From positions 8,526,661-8,590,660 of the forward strand of contig JAAOOA010000026.1 of assembly GCA_012861695.1 (NCBI GenBank): a DNA stretch of 64,000 nt. Reading direction: 5' to 3'. A program made the position numbers and the translations under genes. This DNA comes from Trematomus loennbergii. Lineage: Eukaryota; Chordata; Actinopteri; Perciformes; Nototheniidae. Under the pieces are notes generated by a model. That model made no database searches. It worked only from the letters and a program-made list of their open reading frames with translations, and was not told where the DNA came from. Below, piece after piece: positions 40,447-64,000 of the stretch (the first letter of the stretch is position 1; every line of letters begins with the position of its first letter).

Positions 40447-41594
40447 TTAATCTGAAAACAATAGAGAAATAACCGTAAAATATTAAAGAATAAACAATAA
40501 AGAGCTTGTATAACATATGATCCAATAAAGGGACATTATTACAGCCTTTAGAGTTAGAATATTATCATTTTTAGATTATGTAACAACCTGTGGCTTTATC
40601 TTGGGGAATACTCGGCTGGATGTGTCTTAGTGATTGAACAATCCATTACAATGAGGAAAAAACAATGCATGCCCAGTATTTCCCACAACGTACCCTCCAT
40701 GTTTGTTTTATTTACCTGTGTGTGGTTTTATTCAGCTTCAGAGGTGCTGCAGGGCGAGCTGCTCCGCGGCCATGTTGACTCTTTTATTTTTGCTTTGGGA
40801 GGATGGATGGGAAGATGAGAAAGCTGCTGCTGAGCATCCAGCTCCAGACATTCATTTCCAGCCCCCGCTCCTCAGCACCATCTTCTCAACAAGTCCTCAT
40901 TCAAAACAAACTACTCCAAAAACATGGCTGCTAATTCAAAGCCACGTCCATGCTGTGTTATGGACGCTCTTCTGGTGTGTGTGTTTCAGTAGGCTGAATG
41001 TACCGTGGTTATTTTTATATTTAATTGTTAATACAATTCTTTGTGACGTTAGAGTTTGAGTCATTGGTTGCGTTTGTTGCCATCTACTGGCCATATTAGG
41101 GAAATAAGGGAGAAAATGGAGTAAACAATCTCACCACAACAGTCCTTTCAGCAGTGGTTGAATTATTCATATCTTCCCTGGTGTAGAAGTACATTGCATA
41201 TTTAAGCAACATAATCCCTATCATATTAAAACTCCCATTATCCTACTATATTTTGCATTTGTCTAATTTTCTCTACTATTTTTATGTTTTAAAAAAATAT
41301 TTTCTGCACAAATACACCAAAGCAACAATTATTTTAGATAAAAAAAATCTACTTTGCAAAGATCCAGATTTTGACTTTAATCTATGTTTGTTGTGATTTT
41401 GAGGATGTGACAGTTTTTAAGTATTGCTTAAATTTCAATGTATTCTATTTAACTTGTTATTATTATTATTTTCTTTATGTGTTACCTTACCACCTTAAAT
41501 ATATGTTTGTTTGACTAAAAAACAAGAAAAAAAGGAAGCAAGATTATATGAAGGACAAATTGGGAATTTGGAGTTTTTGAGGAGGGACGTGAAG

Positions 41595-41647
41595 GCATCA
41601 TGACGTCAGAACCTTGCGACGCACGTGTGGTGTAGTGAGGAGCAGAG
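41595..41647 (+). promoter_or_regulatory. ddx56 proximal promoter: perfect CRE plus E-box
   Basis: A consensus cAMP-response element TGACGTCA (41601-41608) and an E-box CACGTG (41622-41627) lie 47 and 26 bases upstream of the ddx56 start codon. No TATA box. CRE and E-box/Myc sites are common in ribosome-biogenesis gene promoters; function here is inferred. Confidence 0.6.
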
Positions 41648-44600
41648 ATGGCTGCTGAAATGCTTCATTTTCATGAAATGGGCTTTGACGACCGTCTTTT
41701 AAAGGTAAAAACCAGTTTGACACTATCAGTAAATCATAAATAGACTGTTGATAAAACGGTAAACCTTTATTTTAAGAGGAAAAACGGCAGAAACGTGAAG
41801 GGAACGCGACGTAAATAACTACAAGAGGTTCCGTGTGTCGCTTTAACTTGTCTCGTGTATGGGGAACTAGAAAAATATGAAGGAAAGGGTTTAACCTATA
41901 AACAAATACATTATAACTGTTATTTGTGTTTATATCCATGGTAGAGTTTACATGACCTTATTTTTGTTGTTTGCATGAAACGTTCACTTCCCACTATTAT
42001 TTATTTCTCAGGACTTTCAGGACATATACTGTAAATCCATACCAGAATGTCATTATCCCCAAAAAATCAAATCACAATATCTGTCAATATGTAAAAACCT
42101 GTACATATATGGTGTCTCTGATAGTTCAGATATATATGTTGCTCTGAGCTTACTTTAACATTAGGTTTCATATCCTGAGGTCTATTGATCACCCAAAAAG
42201 AAGTGTTAAACCTGTGTTAATCAGTTAAAATTAAGTTGGCTAAGTAGTTGTAAAACACATTTCTGGGATAATTTATGCCTTATAACCAGTCAGAAGCCTA
42301 TACAAGGGATAATGGAATTCATTTTAGATGTATGCCATCAAAGAGCTATAAAAGAGATTTATTGTGATACATAACATTTGTTACCTGAAACAGACCGGTT
42401 AGTCATACTTTATAATTTCCTTTTAATTGGTGAAAAAGGGTTTCCACATAGTGTTTAGGTACATTTGCAGCATTTGATAAAACTGTGAAAATGGCAGTTC
42501 CCAGGTGTGAAAAGGTCTTAACCTCCAAAAAAACGTTTCCCCGTTATTTACACTAACTACATTTATATATTCCCATGTCAGAGCTGACAAAATAACACAC
42601 ACATCTATTGAAATCATTGTATTAAAGGCATGAAATGAATCCTTGTTCTTATTTTCATGATTTAGGCGGTTGCAGATCTCGGGTGGTCCCAGCCCACTCT
42701 GATCCAGGAGAAGGCGATCCCTCTGGCTCTGGAGGGGAAAGACCTTCTAGCACGAGCCAGGACTGGATCAGGAAAGACCGCTGCTTACGCTATCCCCGTC
42801 ATCCAGCGCATCCTGGCCTCCAAACAGGTGAGAAAACAACTTCAGGATATTAAAAACCAAAGATATTCTCTCTGTGATGCATATCCTTCAGCTTTCCTTT
42901 TTGTCCCTTGGTCAGCTCACTCTGTGTTTTGTTTTGTTGTTATGTTCAGAGCGTTAGAGAGCAGGAAGTGAGAGCTCTGATCCTGGTTCCGACCAAAGAG
43001 CTGGGTCAGCAGGTTCAGGCCATGATGAGACAGTTAACAATGTACTGCTCCCGGGACGTCCGAGTGGCCGACATCACGGGGAAATCTGACCTATCAGCAC
43101 AGAGGTCAGTCTGGTTGAGGAGTTTTAATACCTTAGAATGTATTCTCCTGTATCAAGTGTAATAAGATATAATGAGATGTCTTTTGTGTTTAAACAGGCC
43201 TATCTTAATGGAGAAGCCCGATGTGGTTGTGGGGACCCCGTCACGAGTGCTCGCCCACCTCAGTGCCCAGAACCTGGTCCTGCATTCGTCCCTTGAGATG
43301 CTGGTGGTAGATGAGGCCGACCTGCTCTTCTCTTTTGGCTTCGAGGCAGACCTGAAGAACTTGTTGTGGTGAGAACACAGTTTGACTTTAAATCACTTAC
43401 CTGAGGCAGCTGCACATGGTTTAATTAAGCAATAAGCCATGGCAGGCAGTTATTATAACAATAATATGTGACATTTGCAACATTTCCACATGTTCTTCTA
43501 CACTATTTCTGTTATCTTAACATGTACATAATCATATTTTTGTTGTGTTTTAACAGTCATTTGCCAAATATCTACCAGTCGTTCCTGATGTCAGCTACTC
43601 TCACAGAAGATGTTCAGGCCTTAAAGGAGCTGCTGCTGCACAACCACTGTAATGTCTTATTCAAAATCATAGTATTACAAAAAAGGCTGCATGTGTGTCT
43701 GAGTTATCTGCTTACAGTTTATTAAGTTAAATACATATTAGAAGCTGTAAGTGTTCCTGGTTTTGTCTTTACCCCTGTATCTGTGTTCTCCCAGGTGATC
43801 CTGAAGCTCCAGGGCTCTCAGCTCCCCGACAGCAGCCAGCTGCAGCAGTACGGCCTCAAGTGTGAGGAGGAGGATAAGTTCCTGCTCATCTACACGCTGC
43901 TGAAGCTGAGGCTGGTTCAGGGGAAGACCTGGTGTTTGTGGGAGCGGTGGACCGAAGCTACAGACTCAAACTGTTCCTGGAGCAGTTTGGTATTCCTGCC
44001 TGTGTGCTCAACTCTGAGCTGCCCGTCCAGTCCAGGTGAGAGAAGAGTACAGAATAGAATTACTAGTTAGTTTTAACTTAATGATTTTTTTTTATAGCCT
44101 TTTCATCTATTGAAAAAAACATGTTTCTCCAAATGTGGAGATTTTAGAATATTTAAGATAAACATTTCTTCATGCATTTAGATAAGTTGTCCTACATCGT
44201 CTTTTTCAAAAATACATTGTCCCAAAGCTAAATACAAAGCTATTTTTCTGGGCCGATAATGATTTTTTTAGAGATACATGCTTCTCATAAAGTAAGCACA
44301 ACTCTAAATATCTAGAGTATTAACATGCATATTCAATCAGTTGTAATGTTATTCTAGAAATATAATATAAGTAAAACACTATTGCCGCACAATGAGTACT
44401 TTTATAATTTAATTACATTTTGCTGATGATACTTGCATACTTGAGTACGGTTTTGAATACTTCTTCTACCACTCTTCAGTTATACTGTGTTTTAAAAACC
44501 TGCAAATACACATCTGAAAAGTAATTTAAAGAGTCACAAAAGGGTTGCCGGGTATCTCAGTAATTGCAGTTAATAGTATATTATTCCAAGCATTCTGTTA

Positions 44601-47426
44601 TATTCAAAGCTTGATATTAATACAATTATTTGTTGGGCTTCTTTGTCCCCTAGTCAATGTACATTCAACACCGATAAAAAAATAATCAGTACAATTTAAA
44701 ACACAGTAACAAACATGTCAGCCGAAACTGCCCTTCAAAGAAATCAAAGTGCCATTCAAGCCATACAGTAGATTATTAACCACAACATGTTATCCCCTTT
44801 CCTTGTGTTGATCATGATGTTTCCTTCCTCCCTGCTTCAGGTGTCACATCATCACTCAGTTCAACCAGGGCTTCTACGACTACATCATCGCCACAGATGA
44901 ACAGAGTTTGGCCGACCCCGCTGCTGCTCCACCGCCGACGGCAGGCAAAGGGAAGAAGAAGAAGAAGAAGAACACAGACAAGGGAGGAAGGTGAGTCAAT
45001 TGAGAGATTTTTTTCATCAACCCTGAACACTCTTTTGTACAATAGACAATGATCGGGAGAAGTCAAGGGTGATACAATATGGCTTATCAAATACGGCACA
45101 TTCATTTATGTCATATGCAACTTAACTGCAAACATTACCTTTAAACGTCCCAGCTCATAATGTTACCTACCATCCTTTATGTGTTAAAACCCATAAGTGT
45201 TGATTTTGGTTCTTTCATCAGATAATGAACGGACAGACTTTTCTGTTGTCCTTTTCATGGCATTTGTACATTTTTGTTGACTTGATTGGTATTTCTGTTG
45301 TTAAAGGGCGAAGGACAAAGAGTATGGAGTCTCCAGAGGGGTGGACTTCCAGAATGTTTCAAATGTCATCAACTTTGATTTCCCCATGACTGTAGAATCA
45401 TACATTCATCGAGTTGGGAGGTGAGCAGTGTTTCCGTTCAGTCACACTTCAGGATCAATGATTCATGAGGGCACCTTCTTCCTATTAAAAGGAAGAAGCC
45501 ATTTATGTCCTATAACTATCAAATCCTGATTTGGTATTATTGTTTTTTGTAGAACGGCCCGAGCAGACAACCCCGGCACCGCTCTGTCCTTCATCTCTCA
45601 CACTGAGATTGGTGTGCTAGCAGAGGTGGAGGACGCTCTCACAGGAGGTAACCAGGACTTCTTTTAATACACTTTGAGTCCAAGCCTTTAGTCATGTGGC
45701 CAGTTTTAATATGAAACATGTATTTTGTTTTTTTAGATAAGTCTGATTGTGTTCTAAAACCATACGAGTTTAAGATGGAAGAGATTGAGGGCTTCAGGTA
45801 CAGGTGCAGGGTGAGTATCCTCCTCATATCTGTGACTAACCAAACAAAGCCAAACAGGATCAACAATTTATTTGGATTAAAACTCCAGCATGGCGAAAAA
45901 AACTAGCGTTTGGATGATGAACCTTTATGGTGTTTGTATGCAGGATGCCATGCGTTCAGTGACAAAGCAGGCAGTGAAGGAGGCCAGACTGAAGGAGATC
46001 AAACAGGAGCTGCTCAACTCAGAAAAACTCAAGGTGAGTGATAGCCACTGTTTCTTAGGAGCGAGAGTTGAAGTGTGAGGACATGTTGTGATTTGATGTC
46101 CCTGCTGTCTCTCAGACATATTTTGAGGACAACCCCAGAGACCTGCAGCTGCTCAGACACGACAAAGACCTCCATCCTGCTGTCATCAAACCCCACCTGA
46201 GGAACGTGCCCGACTACCTCAGTAAGAGACACACACAAAAGAACACCTGAAATATCAGTTTTAGTGAAATCTATATTTAGAATACCACTTTATAATATAT
46301 TTGCTTATTTGCTCACAAAGTATTGCATCTTTAAATAGAAATACTCAATTAAAGTGAAAAGTACATTTACATTGTACATGGTAAATGTCAATCGTTTGTA
46401 ATTAATCATTTCCCCCTGCCGTTCTCCAGTTCCCGAGACACTGAAGGGCGTCGTGAATCCGCTGTCAAACAGGAGGAAGAAGAAGAAGATGGTCAAATCA
46501 AAACCAGATGGAGTCATCAAGAGCAGCTTCAAGGTGAGACCCAAGAAAAACAATCTGTTCAAATGGACTGAATCCCATAAAGGTAACTGGTGACAGTTTT
46601 CGATTCAACACCAGCCAGAAATCAAACCCCTCGGTGCTCACCTGGTACAGGGTTCGGTTACAACTTCTAAGTGTTTTAGTTCTCTGTGATAAAAATGGCT
46701 AGCTTGCCAGAAGACCTTTCCTTTGCTTCCTGTGCATTGTGTTCGGAGGAGATGGTACCTGGACAAGAAAAGATTTCAGGATCTCAAGCATTTTTCAGAG
46801 AGGATTAACGAACAAGCAGCAAACATCTAACGTAACCATAAGTGGTGGCATATATAATCAGGGAATTGAGCAGAATAACAGCAAGTTGAGGGCAACAGGT
46901 ATACGCTTAATCAAATCATCACTTATTTTAAACTCTTTAATAATGTCTAAATTCTGTTAGTGCATCTGTCCTAAGCAGGGGTTAAATTGGGGTGGGGTGG
47001 TGGTGTGTCTCATTATTTGACCTTAAGGGCTATACTGTATATGAGGCCCTAAAGTATCTGCTCCATTATCTGTATCAAATGCACACATTGATGCCACCAA
47101 ATGACACGATAAAAATAGTATATCTTAAATTATTAATATATATACACAATTTTATTTGCAAATATCCAACCTTCAAATTGCTATTTTAAATCAACATTGC
47201 TCTGCACACTTGCTAAAGAACATTTGTGTGGTAATCTCAGTTCATTTGTAGGGCTTCCAAAAGTATGTGAGTAAATCTCACTGTAAATTATTTAATTATG
47301 ACCGATCATAACTCGGCTTTATGCACACACATACATTTAGTATGGAAATAGGCTCCGTGTTACAAGCCGGCTCGGGTCGTTTGGCGGCTCCGCCGCAGAC
47401 TCTGTGTACACACACTGCCGCAGACT

Positions 47427-47471
<45 letters not shown>

Positions 47472-47980
47472 GCGCTGCAGACTCTGCACGGAGGAGCAGC
47501 GGAGTCCGGGCGATGCTGCTCCTCCAAGGAAGAGACACAAGTTCACTAAGCCGAAAAAACTATATCCGGTCACAGAGACCTGCTATTTTAATGTAAAGTC
47601 AACACATATCGACCCTAAATATAGTCTATATTAAGAACGAGAAACTTTTTTACATATATATCATTTTTTGTAAACATATGACAAATGTGTGAGGGTGATG
47701 ACGTCAGAGCATCGTCCTATGTGCCGGGGCTGAGCCCGGACAGCCCTGGCCCAATTTAACCCCTTGTCCTAAGTAGTTGTTTACCCACGATTTTGAACAC
47801 CTTATATGCCATTGAACATAATATGAAAATGAGCTGATTATCTCACATAGAAATACGTTAGAGAGTTGCTAAATGTATGGTTTCAATCTCTTCTGATAGA
47901 ACATCCAGGGGAAGAACCCACTGAAGAGTTTCCGATACAGCGCCGGGAGGAACAGGAAAGACACACCAGTCAAGTCCTAG
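41648..47980 (+). CDS. ddx56: ddx56, DEAD-box RNA helicase (nucleolar, 60S biogenesis)
   Basis: ATP-dependent RNA helicase for pre-60S assembly. Exons: 41648-41704, 42666-42827, 42950-43104, 43198-43368, 43557-43648, 43795-44035, 44841-44990, 45307-45420, 45553-45647, 45737-45810, 45944-46033, 46116-46221, 46430-46533, 47900-47980; about 563 aa. Motifs in order: Q motif (GWSQPTLIQ), I (ARTGSGKTA), Ia (PTKELG), Ib (TPSR), II (VDEAD), III (SAT), V ([16 protein letters not shown]) and VI (HRVGRTAR); a Lys-rich insert (44960-44980) and a basic C-terminus follow. Frame discrepancies: exon 5 ends with one base too many (or two too few) before the GT at 43649, and exon 6 lacks a base at about 43929, after which [15 protein letters not shown] is read in the next frame. 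All splice borders are canonical. Poly(A) signal AATAAA at 48313. Confidence 0.95.
46976..47764. mobile_element. DNA transposon remnant with 9-bp TSD in ddx56 last intron
   Basis: Direct repeats TGTCCTAAG at 46967-46975 and 47765-47773 flank ends that share the inverted repeat GGGGTTAAATTGGG. Inside are GC-rich blocks and a (CA)n tract (47428-47470). A 9-bp duplication suggests a Mutator-like origin; hAT (8 bp) is the alternative. No transposase frame. Confidence 0.75.
47428..47470 (+). repeat. (CA)n microsatellite
   Basis: Uninterrupted AC dinucleotides within the 46976-47764 element. Confidence 0.95.
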
Positions 47981-48312
47981 CCGGAGCTGCAGTACACAGT
48001 GTATCAGTCCTGGAGGTTATAACTGTGCAGAAACCCAGAGGACCGTTCTGATCCAGTGTCGGCCCGGACGAGACAAATATAAACTGTATTGACTTTGGAT
48101 GAAATGGGCTGTTGAGTCTATATGGCCCACGGAGGAAACGGACGATGAACGCAGACTTATGTGAACTTTGAAACGAAGAAAATGCAGGAGACATCCGTTT
48201 GTACTTGGATTTTGTCAAATCTAAACATGATATATTGTCTGTTGAGGAATACAGTATCTGTATCATCTTATTTCTAATGCGTCTGTTCTAAAAACATTGA
48301 AATGTTGATTAA

Positions 48313-48318
48313 AATAAA
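48313..48318 (+). terminator. poly(A) signal, ddx56
   Basis: AATAAA about 330 bases after the stop codon. Confidence 0.6.
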
Positions 48319-49018
48319 AGTATTTCTTCTCAAACGTTAAGCATTTATGTTGTAGTTCTTATAGATCATATTTTATATGCAAACATGTTGTTGCAATTAA
48401 TAACTTGTAGTAAACACACCTGAGGCTGATTGGGAAAAATAAACCAAAGTATTGGACACATTAAAATATTAACCACATTTTCTAACAATCTATCCAGTAG
48501 TTTCATTTTGTTGAGGTATAGAATAGCCCCTTTCAAATCTGGTAGGGAAAGAGGTAGGGAAAGTAAGGAGTTTAATCTGACACACCTGTGAGAGAAACAC
48601 TCACAAATGCAGAAAGAGGGATTTATTCCAGTTTCTTTATATCTTTGCTTGAAAAATGATTTGTTGTGACCCATGAAATGTGAACAGTGGCAGTTCCAGG
48701 AACAGGCTTGATTTCCTGGACTTCACTGGGCAACAATCCTGGAAATGTTCTGATCCCGGGGGGGGGTTTCGATGAATCATGAATCTCTCAGATCTGCTTG
48801 GATTTAGACTTCCTGTTCTTTGTTAGATTTACAACAGTTAAAATATGTCTCCTTTCGTCCAGTTTCAATGCCTTTCCTATTCTCCTGCTTTTACATGTTT
48901 TACACATTTTATGTGCATTACCGACAATACTTTACCCATCAGCCAAATTTAACCTAATTGTCCTTCTCGTTACTATTGTAAATGAAAGCCCCCAAACACT
49001 GCCGCACAACATGAAGCC
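48319..49018. other. intergenic between convergent ddx56 and aebp1, nothing recognised
   Basis: AT-rich, no exon-like block; short G run around 48759-48767. Confidence 0.5.
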
Positions 49019-49709
49019 TTAAAGTGGACCTATCATGCTATTTTTAGGCAATCAGTCTCAGATAAATAAAAAACATGTCTATGAAGTGTTTAGCTCAAAA
49101 TACCAAACAGATCCCCCATTCTATCCATGCCTTATATCCCTCTATTTCACTTCCCGTTTCAAAAGTGCTGATTTTGGGTATAAAGCTTTAAAAAAAAAAA
49201 AAAGGAGAGGGCTGAGCTCATGTGGGACCCGGCAGCTACTGTCTAAACTAAATACTGCCGTGATGAAACGCCGTATCATGGATTATTTCTGAAACAGTAT
49301 GGAGCTCAAAGGCTTACTCTCTTGCCGGTTATACCACAAGGTGAGTTCCTTTTTATTTATTTCCTGCTTCTTCACACACATGCTCTCCAGTACAGGTTAG
49401 CTGAGTGTTAGCGATGCTAATGTAACATGCACCGACCATATTACGTCCAAAACAGTCTGGCATTGTTTCCGATAGCAACGTTTCTGATTGGGCCGTGGGT
49501 GTAAAGCCAGCCTACATTTCCGATATTACGTCATATCGGACGCAAATCTGGATCAGCTCCGTTGTAGCCCCGTTTTTAGAGATTTGGGTACGGAGGAAAA
49601 GAGAGAGGGTTTTATTTTCTGATGCTGCGTGAGTTCCCCGACACGCCGGGGACACATTTATCTATAAAAGACATCAAAAAGTGCATTTTGCATGATAGGT
49701 CCCCTTTAA
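49019..49709. mobile_element. TTAA-flanked MITE, family C copy 1
   Basis: TTAA at both ends and ~20-bp inverted repeats: left AAAGTGGACCTATCATGC, right (reverse strand) AAAGGGGACCTATCATGC. About 690 bp with no coding frame. Lies between the tails of ddx56 and aebp1. A related shorter copy is at 52974. Confidence 0.82.
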
Positions 49710-49887
49710 GTCATAATTAGAACCACAAAATCTTACACAAAAAAAATGTTTTAATCCAATGCATTCAGAAGTACATTTAATAAGTTGAACTGAAGCCATC
49801 ATACTGTAAAGCATAAGAAACATACAGATATACAGACATTTAAAATGGAGAGGTACCTAATTATTTCCTGTTTGTGTTGTGACATGT

Positions 49888-49901
49888 TTATTGTTTTATT
49901 A
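49888..49901 (-). terminator. two poly(A) signals for aebp1
   Basis: Minus-strand AATAAA at 49901-49896 and 49893-49888, 257-270 bases beyond the aebp1 stop codon. Confidence 0.6.
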
Positions 49902-50157
49902 AAGCCTAATATCTTGAGCTGTATAGTGAATGCTTAGCACAATCTTTTATTCCAGATCAATTCTCTGTATGGAAATTTCCCAAAACAAATTTGTATTACG
50001 GACATTCCCTTAAAGTCTCCGCTCACAATGTTCCCCGAATCCAGTATTTTGAGCACTGAATTACTTATGTGTTCTGTGTTTTTAAAGCTGTGAGGATGCA
50101 GCAATCAGAAGTGGTTAGTAAGGTTTTACATGGATGTTGTGTCACTGAATGTAGAAA

Positions 50158-62822
<12,665 letters not shown>

Positions 62823-63185
62823 TTCTCCAATGAAAGTACAACGCAGGCTGGGAGGAAACAGACCAAACGTACTCCAAGAAAGATCCCTGAATATCAAACT
62901 AATTTTAGACCCCAAATCACAAACATCTGACCTGCAGATGCACCGTTTCCTCTGGAGGTCCTTAAGAAGTCTCAGGAGACATCAAAGGGAATTCAGAGAA
63001 CAAAAGGATGAGCCTTCAGAGTCTGGAGAGCTTCCTCCTCTCTGATGTCAAAGTCAGCGTGGAGAGCAGAAGGAAACTTTGTGGGCTGGAGGTTTTAAAG
63101 CTGCCTCCTGGTCGATCTGGAGAGGAGGAAATGTATCTGTCTGGTTAGGGTTTTCTCCAGCAGCAGCAGCAGATCAAAACACCTC

Positions 63186-63213
63186 CCTCTTCCTCCTCCT
63201 CCTCCTCCTCCTC
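63186..63213 (+). repeat. (TCC)n tract in the aebp1 5' region
   Basis: TCC/CTC triplets (GGA/GAG on the aebp1 strand), immediately downstream of the TATA-like motif in the direction of aebp1 transcription. Confidence 0.85.
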
Positions 63214-63231
63214 CCCCTCCTCTCCGCTCCC

Positions 63232-63243
63232 CCCTATATACTC
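63232..63243 (-). promoter_or_regulatory. candidate aebp1 TATA box
   Basis: On the minus strand GAGTATATAGGG, about 410 bases upstream of the start codon. It would place the transcription start near 63205, inside the GGA-rich tract. Inference from motif and position only. Confidence 0.45.
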
Positions 63244-63259
63244 CTCAGTCACTCTCCCT

Positions 63260-64000
63260 CATAGCCCTTCACCCCTTTTCCCCTCACCCATCTCGGAGAG
63301 GGGAGGAGCATCTGCCACATGTGACATTCCTACGTGGGAGGGGGGGAAAGAAAGAAGGAAAGAAAGAAGAAACACAATTAAAGGACATGTTTTACTCTGT
63401 TCTGCCGTTGTTCTTAGACACACAGAACAGAAGAGAATGACTCAACCAGAATTGAGTAAATAAAGTACATTTGAGGTTGAAAACAATGTGTGTGCAACAA
63501 TGCAACAGATGTCGTTTTCTTGTAAGTTGCAAGAAACTTGATTAAGGCAAAAAGAGATGAAATGCACTTACAGTTTATGCAGACGCAGCCTCACTTTGTC
63601 TGGTACGACCTGTAGCTCATGGTTGCTAATGTTTAACGATGTGCTAATTTATATTTCTGGGCACTTTGTATGCAGCAGAACACTGATATAACAACATGAC
63701 ATATTATCCCTGTCGTTATGGCAAACATATGAATCCATTATTGATTCATTTACCAGACACAAAGCAACACTATCATTATTTACGTTTCCTCAAACGTTTT
63801 GACTACAGTGAAATGGTCTTTTTCTTTGTTGGATGGTTCCTGACTGAGTGTAAGTGGCAGCGGTGATTGCAGCTGGTTTATTTCTCTAAATGCTTAAAAG
63901 ATGTGTTTTTTTAAAGCCTCCGTTTTGTATCCCCTTTAGCATACACTGGACAATCCTTTACGAAAGAGAGGACATCATGCCATCCCACAATTCCTTGCAG
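63260..64000. other. upstream of aebp1, no gene recognised
   Basis: No exon-like block or known element on either strand in the last 740 bases. Confidence 0.5.

Overview
The window comes from a ray-finned (teleost) fish nuclear genome. The genes are intron-rich with GT..AG junctions, the proteins match vertebrate families, the tandem ppia pair and the abundant small TTAA-flanked transposons are typical of fish, and microsatellites are long. No prokaryotic, viral or organellar sequence, no CRISPR array and no rRNA or tRNA gene was seen.

Layout, left to right. (1) 1-16494, + strand: zmiz2, a SUMO-ligase-like SP-RING transcriptional coregulator. Its first exon(s) lie left of the window. Its introns carry a TTAA element, a second TTAA family, a hAT element with an 8-bp target duplication and a ~346-bp GT microsatellite. 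(2) 19344-21875 and 31186-33748, + strand: two tandem cyclophilin A (ppia) genes with five exons each and recognisably duplicated promoters. Their exon 4-intron 4 segments look recently gene-converted. (3) Between them: 22475-24834, - strand, five exons of a mus81-like gene whose nuclease core is absent; then 25366-28430, an L2-type LINE remnant split by a 1.15-kb inverted dimer of a PIF/Harbinger-like element and by a TTAA element ending in telomere-like repeats. (4) 37596-40446, - strand: a three-exon DUSP26-like phosphatase. (5) 41648-47980, + strand: ddx56, a nucleolar DEAD-box helicase in 14 exons. (6) 50158-62822, - strand: aebp1 (ACLP), a secreted discoidin/carboxypeptidase-like matrix protein in 20 exons.

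The zmiz2-ppia-ddx56-aebp1 set corresponds to linked genes on human 7p13, so this is an old vertebrate block; the DUSP26-like gene and the mus81 fragment are not part of the human block. These are independent housekeeping or regulatory genes rather than a pathway.

The most pervasive oddity is technical or evolutionary. About 13 small frame discrepancies, mostly one missing base in short C/G/A runs, interrupt otherwise well-conserved exons in four unrelated genes. Exon phases close once they are allowed for, so base-calling errors in the assembly are the likeliest cause. The strongest biological leads are the core-less mus81 locus, the palindromic Harbinger-like dimer carrying a MADF-domain first exon, and the AP-1-site-rich hAT insertion in zmiz2.
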